39,851 nucleotides of DNA. Origin: Clostridia bacterium. Lineage in GTDB: Bacteria > Bacillota > Clostridia > Christensenellales > Aristaeellaceae. Every line of letters starts with the position of its first letter. Within the stretch, counting starts at the first letter, position 1. The position numbers and the translations under genes are program-made. The stretch lies in contig JAFZPV010000010.1 of the NCBI GenBank assembly GCA_017552535.1, positions 1-39,851 of the forward strand, read 5' to 3'. The notes beneath the pieces are model-generated. The model was not told the origin of the DNA. It made no database searches and worked only from the letters and a program-made list of their open reading frames with translations. Positions 8,546 to 16,654 of the stretch are shown here, in pieces.

Positions 8546-9459
8546 TCTACGATAAATACCTCTTCCGCGTGCCGAGCGAAAAGCAGGTGCGCGTGATCAC
8601 GGACACAGACGCCAAAAACGAGGCGGACGACCAGTTCTGCGTGGTGCAGACGCTGCTTTCGCCAAAGCTGGACAACGTGGGCTTTATCGGCGCCCATTTC
8701 GGCAGGCGCGTGCCCGACAGCATGGAGCGCAGCTGCCGCGAGCTGGAAACGATATTCGACCTCATGGGCTTTGACAAAACCGGCATGATCTTCAGGGGCG
8801 CGCCCCACGCCCTCGAATCCGAAAGCGAGCCGGTGGACTCCGAAGGCGCGCGCCTCATCATACGCGAGGCCATGAAGGACGATCCCCGGCCCCTGTACGT
8901 GACCTTCCTGGGGCCGCTCACGGATCTTGCCTCGGCGCTTCTGATGGAGCCCCGCATCGCTTCCCGGCTCACCGCGATATGGATCGGCGGCGCGCCGTAT
9001 CCCAACGGCGGCATCGAGTTCAACATGGGCAACGACATATGCGCCGCCAACGTGGTGTTCCGCTCCAAGGCGGCCCTGTGGCAGGTGCCCAAGAACGTGT
9101 ACGAGATGATGGCTGTTTCGCTGGCGGAGCTGGAATACCGCGTGCGCCCCTGCGGCCGGATAGGCGAATACCTGTGCCGTCAGCTGGACGAGCACGCCCA
9201 CGAGCCCGGTCCCCGCAAAAGCGACTTCCGCACGGGGGAGAGCTGGGTACTGGGTGACAGTCCTGCCGTGGGCCTGATCCTGTACGAGCACCGCTTCGAG
9301 TTCGACTGGGTGCAGGCGCCTCTGGTCACCCGGGACGCGGCGTACGTGCCGGACGTGCGCAACCGCCCCATCCGCGTCTACCGGCACATCGACAGCCGCC
9401 TGATCCTGGAAGACATGTACGCCAAACTCGCCCTGTTCGCCGAAAGGCAGAAGGCCTGA
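8542..9459 (+). CDS. Nucleoside hydrolase-superfamily protein
   Basis: A 305-residue protein. The N-terminal ITDTDAKNEADDQF corresponds to the calcium-binding aspartate cluster (DTDxGxDD) of inosine/uridine-preferring nucleoside hydrolases, and YVTFLGPLTDLASAL and IWIGGAPYPNGGIEFNMGNDICAANVVF match the later active-site strands. The consensus glycine of the first motif is replaced (KNEADD), which points to a divergent branch with possibly different glycosidic substrates. The start is ATG 8542, overlapping the upstream isomerase stop by 4 nt; an alternative in-frame upstream start lies inside that gene. It is cytoplasmic. Confidence 0.82.
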   Translation: MIYDKYLFRVPSEKQVRVITDTDAKNEADDQFCVVQTLLSPKLDNVGFIGAHFGRRVPDSMERSCRELETIFDLMGFDKTGMIFRGAPHALESESEPVDSEGARLIIREAMKDDPRPLYVTFLGPLTDLASALLMEPRIASRLTAIWIGGAPYPNGGIEFNMGNDICAANVVFRSKAALWQVPKNVYEMMAVSLAELEYRVRPCGRIGEYLCRQLDEHAHEPGPRKSDFRTGESWVLGDSPAVGLILYEHRFEFDWVQAPLVTRDAAYVPDVRNRPIRVYRHIDSRLILEDMYAKLALFAERQKA

Positions 9460-9502
9460 CGCTTGAGGAGCAAGATCTGAGCGGCGGGCGAAAACGGCGG
9501 GG

Positions 9503-9531
9503 TTTACAAATCCGTCCGGGCGTGGTATAAT
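9503..9531 (+). promoter_or_regulatory. Promoter placed for a leaderless transcript
   Basis: TTTACA (9503-9508), 17 bp, TATAAT (9526-9531). The -10 box ends 6 nt before the ATG at 9538, so transcription should start at or within a base or two of the start codon. No SD sequence is present. Confidence 0.75.
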
Positions 9532-9537
9532 GAGAGC

Positions 9538-10356
9538 ATGAAAAAAATTGCCATTTTGCTTCTGTGCCTCTGCCTGCTGGTATCCCCGGCGGCGGGCGCG
9601 GAGCTTCATGCGTATCTGCCCGAGTGGGCTGACGGAGCCCTGATGGTTCCGGAAGGCGTAGTGTCGATAGAACACAACGCTTTTGAAGACCTGACGGTGA
9701 GCGGCGTGGTGCTGCCCGGCAGTCTTGAAAGCGTGGGTGCCAACGCCTTTGCGGGCTGTGATAACCTCCAGCGCATCTGCGTGCTCTCCCGCGATGTCTC
9801 CTTTGGCCCAAACGCCCTTGGCGCGGCGGGGGAAAACAAAGAGATCTGGGGCTTCCTCGGCTCCACCGCCCAGGCGTACGCCGAGCAGTACGGCTATACC
9901 TTCGAGTGCCTGTATACCTATGACGAAGAGCTCCTCTCCTACGCGGCTACCAAGCTGGGCACCAAGTACGTGCGCGGGTCCTGGGACTGCGTGCTGTTCG
10001 TCAGGCACTGCTATCTCCACGTTCTGGGCATTCGACTTCCGGACAGCTGCATCGGCATGCAGAACCTGTCGGCGAGCTATCTGGTGGCGCAGCAGCATCT
10101 GAACGTGAGGCGCATCACGGACATCACCAAGCTTCAGCCCGGCGACATCCTGTGCTGGAAAAACGACGAGGTGAGCTACTGCACCCACGTGGGCATGTAC
10201 GTGGGCGAGGGGGATTACAACGGGCACCATTATAATTCCGGCATCTTCATCGAGAATTCCCAGGGCGCGGGCAAGGTGCGCTACAACTACATCCCCTCCT
10301 CCGGCTCCAGTTACTACTACCGCAACTTCATCTGCGCCTGGCGCGTGCTTCCGTAA
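9538..10356 (+). CDS. Secreted protein with BspA-type leucine-rich repeat and NlpC/P60 domain
   Basis: A 272-residue exported protein. A signal peptide (MKKIAILLLCLCLLVSPAAGA) is followed by about three BspA/LRR_5 repeats (residues 40-105, e.g. VSIEHNAFEDL, ESVGANAFAGC). A C-terminal NlpC/P60-like papain-fold domain has the catalytic Cys in SWDCVLFVRHCY and the His in THVGMYVGEG. This suggests cell-wall peptide hydrolysis, the LRR serving as a binding module. It appears leaderless (see promoter entry). metA begins 5 nt after its stop. The domain order LRR then NlpC/P60 is clear from the sequence; the substrate bond is inferred. Confidence 0.82.
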   Translation: MKKIAILLLCLCLLVSPAAGAELHAYLPEWADGALMVPEGVVSIEHNAFEDLTVSGVVLPGSLESVGANAFAGCDNLQRICVLSRDVSFGPNALGAAGENKEIWGFLGSTAQAYAEQYGYTFECLYTYDEELLSYAATKLGTKYVRGSWDCVLFVRHCYLHVLGIRLPDSCIGMQNLSASYLVAQQHLNVRRITDITKLQPGDILCWKNDEVSYCTHVGMYVGEGDYNGHHYNSGIFIENSQGAGKVRYNYIPSSGSSYYYRNFICAWRVLP

Positions 10357-10361
10357 AAGAT

Positions 10362-11285
10362 ATGCCTGTAAAAGTTCCAAACAAACTGCCCGCCGTGGCG
10401 GCGCTGCGGCTGGAAAACGTATTCGTGATGACCGACGAACGCGCGGCGAGCCAGGATATAAGGCCCCTGCGCGTGGCGGTCATCAATCTTATGCCCACCA
10501 AGGAAGCTACCGAGACCCAGCTTCTGCGCCTGCTCGGAAACACGCCTTTGCAGGTGGAAGTGTACTTTCTGCACATGGGCAGCCACGAAAGCAAGAATAC
10601 GGACCGCCAGCACCTGGACATGTTCTACATCACCTTTGACGACGTGCTCAGCCAGGGCCTGCGCTTTGACGCCATGGTGGTCACCGGCGCACCGGTGGAA
10701 AAGATCGACTACGAGGACGTGGATTACTGGGGCGAGCTTACGCGGCTGATGTGCTGGGCGGACAAAAACGTGTTTTCCACCATGTACATCTGCTGGGCGG
10801 CGCTGGCGGGCCTGAAGTGGCACTACGGCATCGAAAAGCAGGTGCTGGACAAAAAGATCGTAGGCGTGTTCCCCCACAGGGTGATGGACGCGCGCCATCC
10901 TCTGGTGAGATGTTTTGACGACGTGTTCTACGCGCCCCACTCCCGCTACGGCACGGTGCGCCGCGAGGACGTGTACGCCGCCCGGGGCCTGCGCGTGCTG
11001 GCGGATAGCGAAGAAGCCGGCGTGTACCTGATGTGCTCCATAGACGGTCGGCAGGTGTACGTGACCGGCCATTGTGAATACGACCGCGACACGCTTTTGC
11101 ACGAATACACCCGCGATATCGGCAAGGGCATCACCGACGCCTTTCCCGTGAATTATTTCCCGGACGACGATCCCTCAAAAACGCCCAGGATGCTCTGGCG
11201 CGGCCACGCGGGGCTTTTGTGGGCCAACTGGCTCAACTACATGGTGTACCAGAACACGCCCTACGATCTGGGCGAGCTCAGATGA
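10362..11285 (+). CDS. metA: Homoserine O-acyltransferase MetA (predicted acetyl-specific)
   Basis: A 307-residue enzyme that activates homoserine in methionine synthesis. The catalytic Cys is in YICWAALAGL (about residue 144), and the His and Glu are in VTGHCEYDRDT. At the position that sets acyl-CoA choice, the motif reads TGAPVE with Glu, as in the acetyl-CoA-using enzyme of Bacillus cereus; E. coli, which uses succinyl-CoA, has Gly there. O-acetylation is therefore predicted (established rule, applied by inference). Its SD is weak (TAAAAGAT) and the gene starts 5 nt after the NlpC stop, so reinitiation is likely. Its last codon overlaps the next start (ATGA). Confidence 0.94.
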   Translation: MPVKVPNKLPAVAALRLENVFVMTDERAASQDIRPLRVAVINLMPTKEATETQLLRLLGNTPLQVEVYFLHMGSHESKNTDRQHLDMFYITFDDVLSQGLRFDAMVVTGAPVEKIDYEDVDYWGELTRLMCWADKNVFSTMYICWAALAGLKWHYGIEKQVLDKKIVGVFPHRVMDARHPLVRCFDDVFYAPHSRYGTVRREDVYAARGLRVLADSEEAGVYLMCSIDGRQVYVTGHCEYDRDTLLHEYTRDIGKGITDAFPVNYFPDDDPSKTPRMLWRGHAGLLWANWLNYMVYQNTPYDLGELR

Positions 11286-12478
11286 AGCGGCTTTTGTGCA
11301 TCGCCCTGATCCTGGCGTCTTTCTTCGCGGCGCGGGCGGACAGGGGCGTGCCGGAGATGAAAACGGTATACGAACCCCGCACGGTGACGATCCGCTGTGC
11401 GGGCGATTTCGTTATGCACATGGCCCTGGTGGCGTCTGGGCAGCGGGCGGGCACGAAGTCCCAGCCCAGCTTTGCCCACATGCTGTCGGAGGTAAAGGGC
11501 TATCTTTCGGAGGCGGACTTTACCGTCACCAACGTGGACGGCGTGATGGGAGACAAGGCCTTCGTGGCAAAATATGGTTATTCCGGCTATCCCGCCTTCA
11601 GCACCCCGGCGGAGCTGATAGATGACCTTAGGGACTGCGGCGTGGACATGCTGACCCTCGCCAACAACCACGCGCTGGACCTGTGGTACGACGGGCTCAA
11701 GTCCACCGTGGGCAGCGTGGAGGCGGCGGGGCTGATGAGCGTGGGCGGCTACCGCACGCTGGAGGAAAAGCTCACGCCCCGGGTAGCCGACATAGGCGGC
11801 ATACGCTTCGGCTTTCTGAATTATACCGACGGCTTGAACCAGATGGACAAGCGCGCCGCGCTGGACAAAGCCGCGCTGGAGTACGGCGTGGACTTCTGGG
11901 AAAGGGCGGACCTGAAGGCGGATATCAGGCGGCTTAAGGACGCCGGCGCGGAGATCATCGTGTGCTTCATGCACTGGGGCATCGAATACCGGGTAGAGCC
12001 GTGTGCGAGCCAGAAGCAGAACGCAAAGATCCTGGCCGACGCGGGCGTGGACGTGATCATCGGCGGCCATCCGCACTACGTGGAGCGGGCGGAATATATC
12101 CCGACCGTGGACGAAAACGGCCAGAGCAAGCAGGTGCTGTGCCTGTACTCCCTGGGCAACTTCCTTACAGGCCAGCGGGGAGAAAGGCGCGATTCGGGCA
12201 TCATCTTCGATTTTACGGTGACCCGGGACGAGGAAGGGCGCATCACGGTGAGCGATCCGGTGTACCGCACCGTTTGGGTGTGGTGCATGCGCCGCGGCGA
12301 CGGGAACGACTACCGGGTGCTCTTTACCGACCGGGACGCCCAGCGGCCTAAGGGCATGAGCGACGCGGACTGGAAGCGCATGCGCGAGAGCGCTTTGGAG
12401 ATCAAGCAGGTGATGGACGCCGGCTGCGCCCGGCCTGCCCTGGAGCCTGAGCCCGAGGTGGAAGCGCCGTCGCGCTGA
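11282..12478 (+). CDS. CapA-family exported metallophosphatase-fold protein
   Basis: 398 residues with an N-terminal signal sequence (MKRLLCIALILASFFAARA). The CapA/PgsA fold (poly-gamma-glutamate synthesis, PF09587) is shown by CAGDFVMHM, NVDGVM, TLANNHALDLWYDG, FLNYTDG, CFMHWGIEY, IGGHPHYVE and YSLGNFLTGQ. These carry the metal-binding Asp, Asn and His residues of calcineurin-like enzymes. CapA homologues are linked to anchoring or processing of polyglutamate and other surface polymers. The start overlaps the metA stop by 4 nt. No capB or capC lies nearby, so a role other than polyglutamate synthesis is possible. Confidence 0.88.
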   Translation: MKRLLCIALILASFFAARADRGVPEMKTVYEPRTVTIRCAGDFVMHMALVASGQRAGTKSQPSFAHMLSEVKGYLSEADFTVTNVDGVMGDKAFVAKYGYSGYPAFSTPAELIDDLRDCGVDMLTLANNHALDLWYDGLKSTVGSVEAAGLMSVGGYRTLEEKLTPRVADIGGIRFGFLNYTDGLNQMDKRAALDKAALEYGVDFWERADLKADIRRLKDAGAEIIVCFMHWGIEYRVEPCASQKQNAKILADAGVDVIIGGHPHYVERAEYIPTVDENGQSKQVLCLYSLGNFLTGQRGERRDSGIIFDFTVTRDEEGRITVSDPVYRTVWVWCMRRGDGNDYRVLFTDRDAQRPKGMSDADWKRMRESALEIKQVMDAGCARPALEPEPEVEAPSR

Positions 12479-12506
12479 ACATGATACGGTTTTTGGAGGA
12501 AACGAT

Positions 12507-13706
12507 ATGAATAAACGGATCGTCTGCATACTGCTTTCGCTCATGCTTCTGCTGGCGTCTGCCCTTGGCGAAGGCGAAGACGACGTAAAAAAGCTTCAGG
12601 AAAAATACGAAGCCGGCACGGCCTTTGCTTTGGCCCAGACCATATGCCGCGTGGGCACGGACGAGCTGAGCAAGTGGGCCTGCGACCGGGCGGTCAAGCG
12701 CCCCAGCGCGGCGTGGGAGAGGATCAGCAAGTTCGATTCCGGCTGGTTCAGCGACATCCGCTCCAGCACCTATCTGGACATGCGCAGCGAAAACTGGAAG
12801 CAGACGGACGAGACCCACTTTGAGTGCGACGTGTACGGCGTGAACCGCATCGTGTTCGCCATCGAGAACAAAACGGTTGACTTTCCCATCGGCTACCACC
12901 TGTGCTTCGTGCGCACGGACGCCTACCATGACACTTGGCTGGTGGAGGACTTTTCCAACCTGCTCATCCAGGCGGAAAAAGAAAAAGCCGAGCGCCTGAG
13001 TGCGGTCGATCCGGGCATACGCGTGGAGTGCGTCACAGGCAAAAGCTTTCGGGGATACATGATGATCGTGGAAGACCCGTCCCGCCTGTTCGTGGGCACC
13101 ACGGACAGCTTCGATTCCTCCCGGGGCGGCTGGCGCGTGAACGAGCTGGCCAAAAAGTACGGCGCGCTGGTGACCATCAACGGCGGCGCGTTCGAGGATT
13201 CCGGCAAGAACAAAAACGGCGCAAAGCCCGCCGGCTACGTGGTGAGCCAGGGCGAGGTGAAGAGCTACAACGCCTACAACAACACCGGCTGCAACGTGGT
13301 GATGGGCTTTGACGCAAACAACAAACTGCACGTGGGCCGCTTTACAAACGACCAGCTGTTTTTGATGAAGTTAAGGGACGCCCTGGCCTTCCATCCCGCG
13401 CTGATCGTGGACGGAAAGGCCGTGACGGTAAGCGAGAAGAACGCCGAATACACGGCGCGCACTGCCATCGGCCAGGACAAGGACGGCCGTGTGCTGCTTT
13501 TGGTGTGCCAGGGCCGCCAGCCGGACTGCCTGGGGGCCAGCTACGCCGACCTGCAGGAAGTGATGGCTTCCTACGGCGCGGTGAACGCTGGCAACCTGGA
13601 CGGAGGCAACTCCTCCGCCATGTTCTTTAACGGCGAGAGCGTATACAGCGCCTACCCCCTGGACGTGTCCCGGCGCATGCCGGCGGCGTTCATGGTGAGG
13701 CCCTGA
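12507..13706 (+). CDS. Exported phosphodiester glycosidase (NAGPA-like) domain protein
   Basis: 399 residues: a signal peptide (MNKRIVCILLSLMLLLASALG), an N-terminal region of about 150 residues of no recognised family, then a NAGPA/DUF2233 domain. Diagnostic motifs are VTINGGAFEDSGKNKNG, AGYVVSQGEV, HPALIVDGKA and the C-terminal NLDGGNSSAMFFNG. Family members remove sugars held in phosphodiester linkage. In Gram-positive bacteria they are often envelope enzymes that may act on teichoic acids or exopolysaccharides. SD GGAGGAAAC, 28 nt after capA; same operon. Confidence 0.88.
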   Translation: MNKRIVCILLSLMLLLASALGEGEDDVKKLQEKYEAGTAFALAQTICRVGTDELSKWACDRAVKRPSAAWERISKFDSGWFSDIRSSTYLDMRSENWKQTDETHFECDVYGVNRIVFAIENKTVDFPIGYHLCFVRTDAYHDTWLVEDFSNLLIQAEKEKAERLSAVDPGIRVECVTGKSFRGYMMIVEDPSRLFVGTTDSFDSSRGGWRVNELAKKYGALVTINGGAFEDSGKNKNGAKPAGYVVSQGEVKSYNAYNNTGCNVVMGFDANNKLHVGRFTNDQLFLMKLRDALAFHPALIVDGKAVTVSEKNAEYTARTAIGQDKDGRVLLLVCQGRQPDCLGASYADLQEVMASYGAVNAGNLDGGNSSAMFFNGESVYSAYPLDVSRRMPAAFMVRP

Positions 13707-13732
13707 AAGATCCAAACACGGGAGGAACGGCC

Positions 13733-14368
13733 ATGAAGGTGATCCTGGTGAACGGCAGCCCGAACGCGAACGGCTGCACCTATACGGCGCTCAAGATCAT
13801 CGCCCGGCGCCTTGAGCAAAACGGGGTGGAGGCGAAGATCTTCCAGACCGGCAAAAAGCCCCTGAGCGGCTGCCTGGGCTGCGGCTACTGCCGCCGGGCG
13901 GGCAAGTGCGTGCACGACGACGTGGTGAACGAAGTGGCTTTGGAGATGGACACGGCGGACGGTCTCATCATCGGCAGCGCCGTGCACTACGCCTCTGCCA
14001 CGGGCTCAGCCACCTCGTTTATGGACAGGCTGTTTTTCTCCTCCCCCAACAAACGCTTCCGCATGAAGTTCGGCGCGGCTGTGGTGTCCTGCCGCCGGGG
14101 CGGCGCCACGGCAGCGTTTGACCAGCTGAACAAGTATTTCACCATCAGCCAGATGCCCGTGGTGTCCAGCTGCTACTGGAACATGGTGCACGGCTTTACG
14201 CCCGAGGATGTGTACGCCGACAAGGAAGGCGTGCGCACCATGCAGGTGCTGGCGGACAACATGGCTTACCTCATCAAAGCCAAGCAGGCCGCCGGCCTGC
14301 CCCTGCCCGAGCTGCCGCCCGCGGCGGTCACCAATTTCGTCCGCCCGGATCTGCTGGACGAGGGCTGA
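13733..14368 (+). CDS. Iron-sulfur flavoprotein / NADPH-dependent FMN reductase family
   Basis: A 211-residue flavodoxin-fold protein beginning MKVILVNGSPNANGCTYTAL (FMN phosphate loop). A compact cysteine motif CLGCGYCRRAGKC (CX2CX2CX5C, about residues 48-59) matches the cluster motif of Methanosarcina iron-sulfur flavoproteins, followed by the DD of this family. GSAVHYASATGSATSFMDRLF is the second FMN contact. It probably shuttles electrons in anaerobic redox metabolism; the partner is unknown. It is last in the envelope/metA operon, with SD GGAGG, and ends at a bidirectional terminator. Confidence 0.88.
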   Translation: MKVILVNGSPNANGCTYTALKIIARRLEQNGVEAKIFQTGKKPLSGCLGCGYCRRAGKCVHDDVVNEVALEMDTADGLIIGSAVHYASATGSATSFMDRLFFSSPNKRFRMKFGAAVVSCRRGGATAAFDQLNKYFTISQMPVVSSCYWNMVHGFTPEDVYADKEGVRTMQVLADNMAYLIKAKQAAGLPLPELPPAAVTNFVRPDLLDEG

Positions 14369-14379
14369 AACTCTTTCAC

Positions 14380-14424
14380 AAACAAGCCCGCCCCGAAGAA
14401 TGTACTTCGGGGCGGGCCTGTTTG
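14380..14424. terminator. Bidirectional terminator between convergent genes
   Basis: Arms around GCCCGCCCCGAAG (14386-14398) and CTTCGGGGCGGGC (14405-14417) with a 6-nt loop, flanked by AACA and TGTTTG. It can end both the flavoprotein operon and metG, which converge here. Confidence 0.85.
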
Positions 14425-14436
14425 TCCCGGGATGCC

Positions 14437-16416
14437 TTAGCCTATTTCACTACCCGGTTTGATATCGCCGCCGTCCACGGTGAGGAGCTTCAGGTTTCCG
14501 TTTCCGTCGTCCGCGCACAGCAGCATGCCCTCGGAGAGGATGCCCTTCATCTTGCGCGGGGGCAGGTTCTTAACCAGCACCACGGTCTTGCCGGGCATGT
14601 CCTCCGGTGCGTACCATCTGGCGATGCCGCTGAGCACCGTGCGGGTCTCGCCGGAGCCGATGTCCAGGGTGGACTTGAGCAGCTTGTCGCTGCCTTCCAC
14701 CTTTTCGCAGGACAGGATCTTCGCCGCCACGAGCTTGGTTTTGAAAAACTCGTCCGCGGTCACAAAGCCTTCCGGCGCCTCTTTTTTGGCTTCGGGCTTG
14801 GGTTCCGGCTTCTTTTCCGGGGCGGGGGCGGGCGCCTTTTCGGCAGAAAGCGCTTCCAGCTCCTTCCTGATGTCCACGCGGGGGAAGAGGGCTTCGCCCT
14901 TTTTCACCGCCGTGCCCGCCGGCAGGCGGCCAAAATGCTGCACGCTCTCCCAGGTGGTGAGGCTCTCGTCCTGAATGCCCAGCTGCGCGAAGATGCGCCC
15001 GGGCGTGGAGGGCATCACCGGACCGATGTGCACAGCCACGGCGCGCACGCCTTCGGCCAGCACGTACATGACGGTCCTCAGCCGGGGCAGGCCTTCCTCG
15101 CTCTTGCCCAGCACCCAGGGCTGGGTCAGGTCGATGTAGCGGTTGAGCTCGCCCACGAACTTCCATATCTCACCCAGCGCCAGGGAGAACTGCAGCTCGT
15201 TCATGTGCTTTTCCACGATGGCGGGCAGGGCTTCGAACATATCAATCACGTGCCTGTCCGTTTCGTCGTATTCGCCGGGCTGGGGCACGAGGCCGCCGAA
15301 GTATTTTTCGATCATCGCCACCGTGCGGCTCACCAGGTTGCCCAGGTCGTTGGCCAGGTCGGCGTTCGTGCGTGTGAGGAAAGACTCGTTGGTGTAGTTG
15401 CCGTCCGCGCCGAAGGGCATTTCGCGCATGAGGTAATATCTCAGGGCATCCACGCCGTAGCGTGCCACGATGGGCTGGGGATACACCACGTTGCCCTTGG
15501 ATTTGCTCATGCGGTCCGCGCCGAAGAGCAGCCAGCCGTGGCCGAACACCTGCTTGGGCAGAGGCAGATCAAGCGCGTGCAGCATGATGGGCCAGTAGAT
15601 GGTGTGGAAGCGCACGATCTCCTTGCCCACCAGATGCACGTCGGCGGGCCAGTATTTGCGGTACAGCTCGTCGTGGTCGGTGCCGTAGCCCAGGGCAGTG
15701 ATGTAGTTGGAGAGGGCGTCGATCCACACGTACACGGTGTGCTTGGGATCAAAGTCCACGGGCACGCCCCACTTTACGCTGGTGCGGCTCACGCACAGGT
15801 CCTGCAGACCAGGCTTCAGGAAGTTGTTGATCATTTCATTGGCGCGGGAGGGCGGCTGGATGAAATCCGGATGGGTCTCGATATAGTCGATCATCCAGTC
15901 CTGATACTTGCTCATGCGGAAGAAATAGCTTTCCTCCTTCATGGGCTGGCAGGGGCGGCCGCAGTCCGGGCACACCTTCTGGCCGTCCTTGTCCACCAGC
16001 TGGGTGGAGGTCCAGAAGGATTCGCAGGGCGTGCAGTACATGCCCTCGTATTCGGCCTTGTAGATATCACCCTGTTCATAGAACCGGCGGAAGATCTGCT
16101 GCACGATACGGACGTGGCGGTCCTCCGTGGTGCGGATGAAGTCGTCGTATTCGATGTTCATCAGCTTCCACAGGTCCTTGGTCTCCGCCACGATCTTGTC
16201 GACATATTCAATGGGGGACACGCCCGCCTCGGCGGCTTTCTTTTCGATCTTCTGGCCGTGCTCGTCGGTGCCGGTGAGGAAGTAGGTATCGTACCCCTGC
16301 ATTTTTTTGAACCGGGTCATGGCGTCGGCGGCCACGGTGGTATAGGTGTGGCCGATGGTCATGTTGCCGGAGGGATAGTATATGGGCGTGGTGATATAGA
16401 ATTTGGGTTTGTCCAT
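14437..16416 (-). CDS. metG: Methionyl-tRNA synthetase
   Basis: A 659-residue class I synthetase that charges tRNA-Met. The HIGH-type motif is TIGHTYT (about residues 20-26), the zinc knuckle CTPC...CPDC lies near residues 128-148, and KMSKS is read as DRMSKSKG (about residue 304). A linker rich in Pro/Ala/Lys/Glu (about 535-555) leads to a C-terminal EMAP/Trbp111 tRNA-binding domain (LPPRKMKGILSEGMLL) used for dimerisation and tRNA affinity. It has an SD (AAGGAG) and a consensus promoter (16450-16478). The short leader has no room for a T-box, so control by uncharged tRNA is not indicated. Confidence 0.98.
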   Translation of the reverse strand: MDKPKFYITTPIYYPSGNMTIGHTYTTVAADAMTRFKKMQGYDTYFLTGTDEHGQKIEKKAAEAGVSPIEYVDKIVAETKDLWKLMNIEYDDFIRTTEDRHVRIVQQIFRRFYEQGDIYKAEYEGMYCTPCESFWTSTQLVDKDGQKVCPDCGRPCQPMKEESYFFRMSKYQDWMIDYIETHPDFIQPPSRANEMINNFLKPGLQDLCVSRTSVKWGVPVDFDPKHTVYVWIDALSNYITALGYGTDHDELYRKYWPADVHLVGKEIVRFHTIYWPIMLHALDLPLPKQVFGHGWLLFGADRMSKSKGNVVYPQPIVARYGVDALRYYLMREMPFGADGNYTNESFLTRTNADLANDLGNLVSRTVAMIEKYFGGLVPQPGEYDETDRHVIDMFEALPAIVEKHMNELQFSLALGEIWKFVGELNRYIDLTQPWVLGKSEEGLPRLRTVMYVLAEGVRAVAVHIGPVMPSTPGRIFAQLGIQDESLTTWESVQHFGRLPAGTAVKKGEALFPRVDIRKELEALSAEKAPAPAPEKKPEPKPEAKKEAPEGFVTADEFFKTKLVAAKILSCEKVEGSDKLLKSTLDIGSGETRTVLSGIARWYAPEDMPGKTVVLVKNLPPRKMKGILSEGMLLCADDGNGNLKLLTVDGGDIKPGSEIG

Positions 16417-16449
16417 TTCGCATCACTCCTTGCGCATAGATTGCACTTC

Positions 16450-16478
16450 ATTATAAAAACGCCGCCGCCCATTGTCAA
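16450..16478 (-). promoter_or_regulatory. Consensus promoter of metG
   Basis: Minus strand: TTGACA (16473-16478), 17 bp, TATAAT (16450-16455), a perfect consensus match. It lies 33 nt before the metG start. Confidence 0.88.
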
Positions 16479-16576
16479 GCCTGCGCGTGTAAACGAAAGC
16501 GCTGACCCGGATAAATGCTGCCCAAACCGGTCCGGAATCTGTATCGATCGCAAAAAGCGCCGGATGAAAAGCAAAA

Positions 16577-16610
16577 TTGATCCGGAGGGGCCGAAGCCGC
16601 TCCGGATCAA
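16577..16610 (-). terminator. Terminator downstream of the NlpC/P60 lipoprotein gene
   Basis: TTGATCCGGA (16577-16586) pairs with TCCGGATCAA (16601-16610). On the minus strand the stem is followed by TTTTGCTTTT. The rest of the 238-bp gap between metG and this gene holds the metG promoter and nothing else recognised. Confidence 0.85.
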
Positions 16611-16654
16611 GCGATTGGCTGGTTTATGTGCCGGACATCTGTGACCGCATCGGA

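Noticed and set aside
10330-10362. SAM riboswitch before metA
   Set aside because: The gene starts 5 nt after the preceding gene; no leader exists.
11282-12478. Polyglutamate capsule operon
   Set aside because: Only the CapA-family gene is present; capB and capC are absent in the window.
16417-16520. T-box or other tRNA-sensing leader before metG
   Set aside because: Only about 25 nt separate the predicted transcription start from the start codon; no space and no T-box sequence.
14422-16644. A 740-codon open frame on the plus strand opposite metG, and similar long antisense frames at 2258-3487, 8479-10380, 24344-25861 and 26856-28892
   Set aside because: They mirror real genes with intact catalytic motifs on the other strand. 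High GC at third positions removes stop codons; the translations are rich in His, Val, Gly and Arg and match no family.
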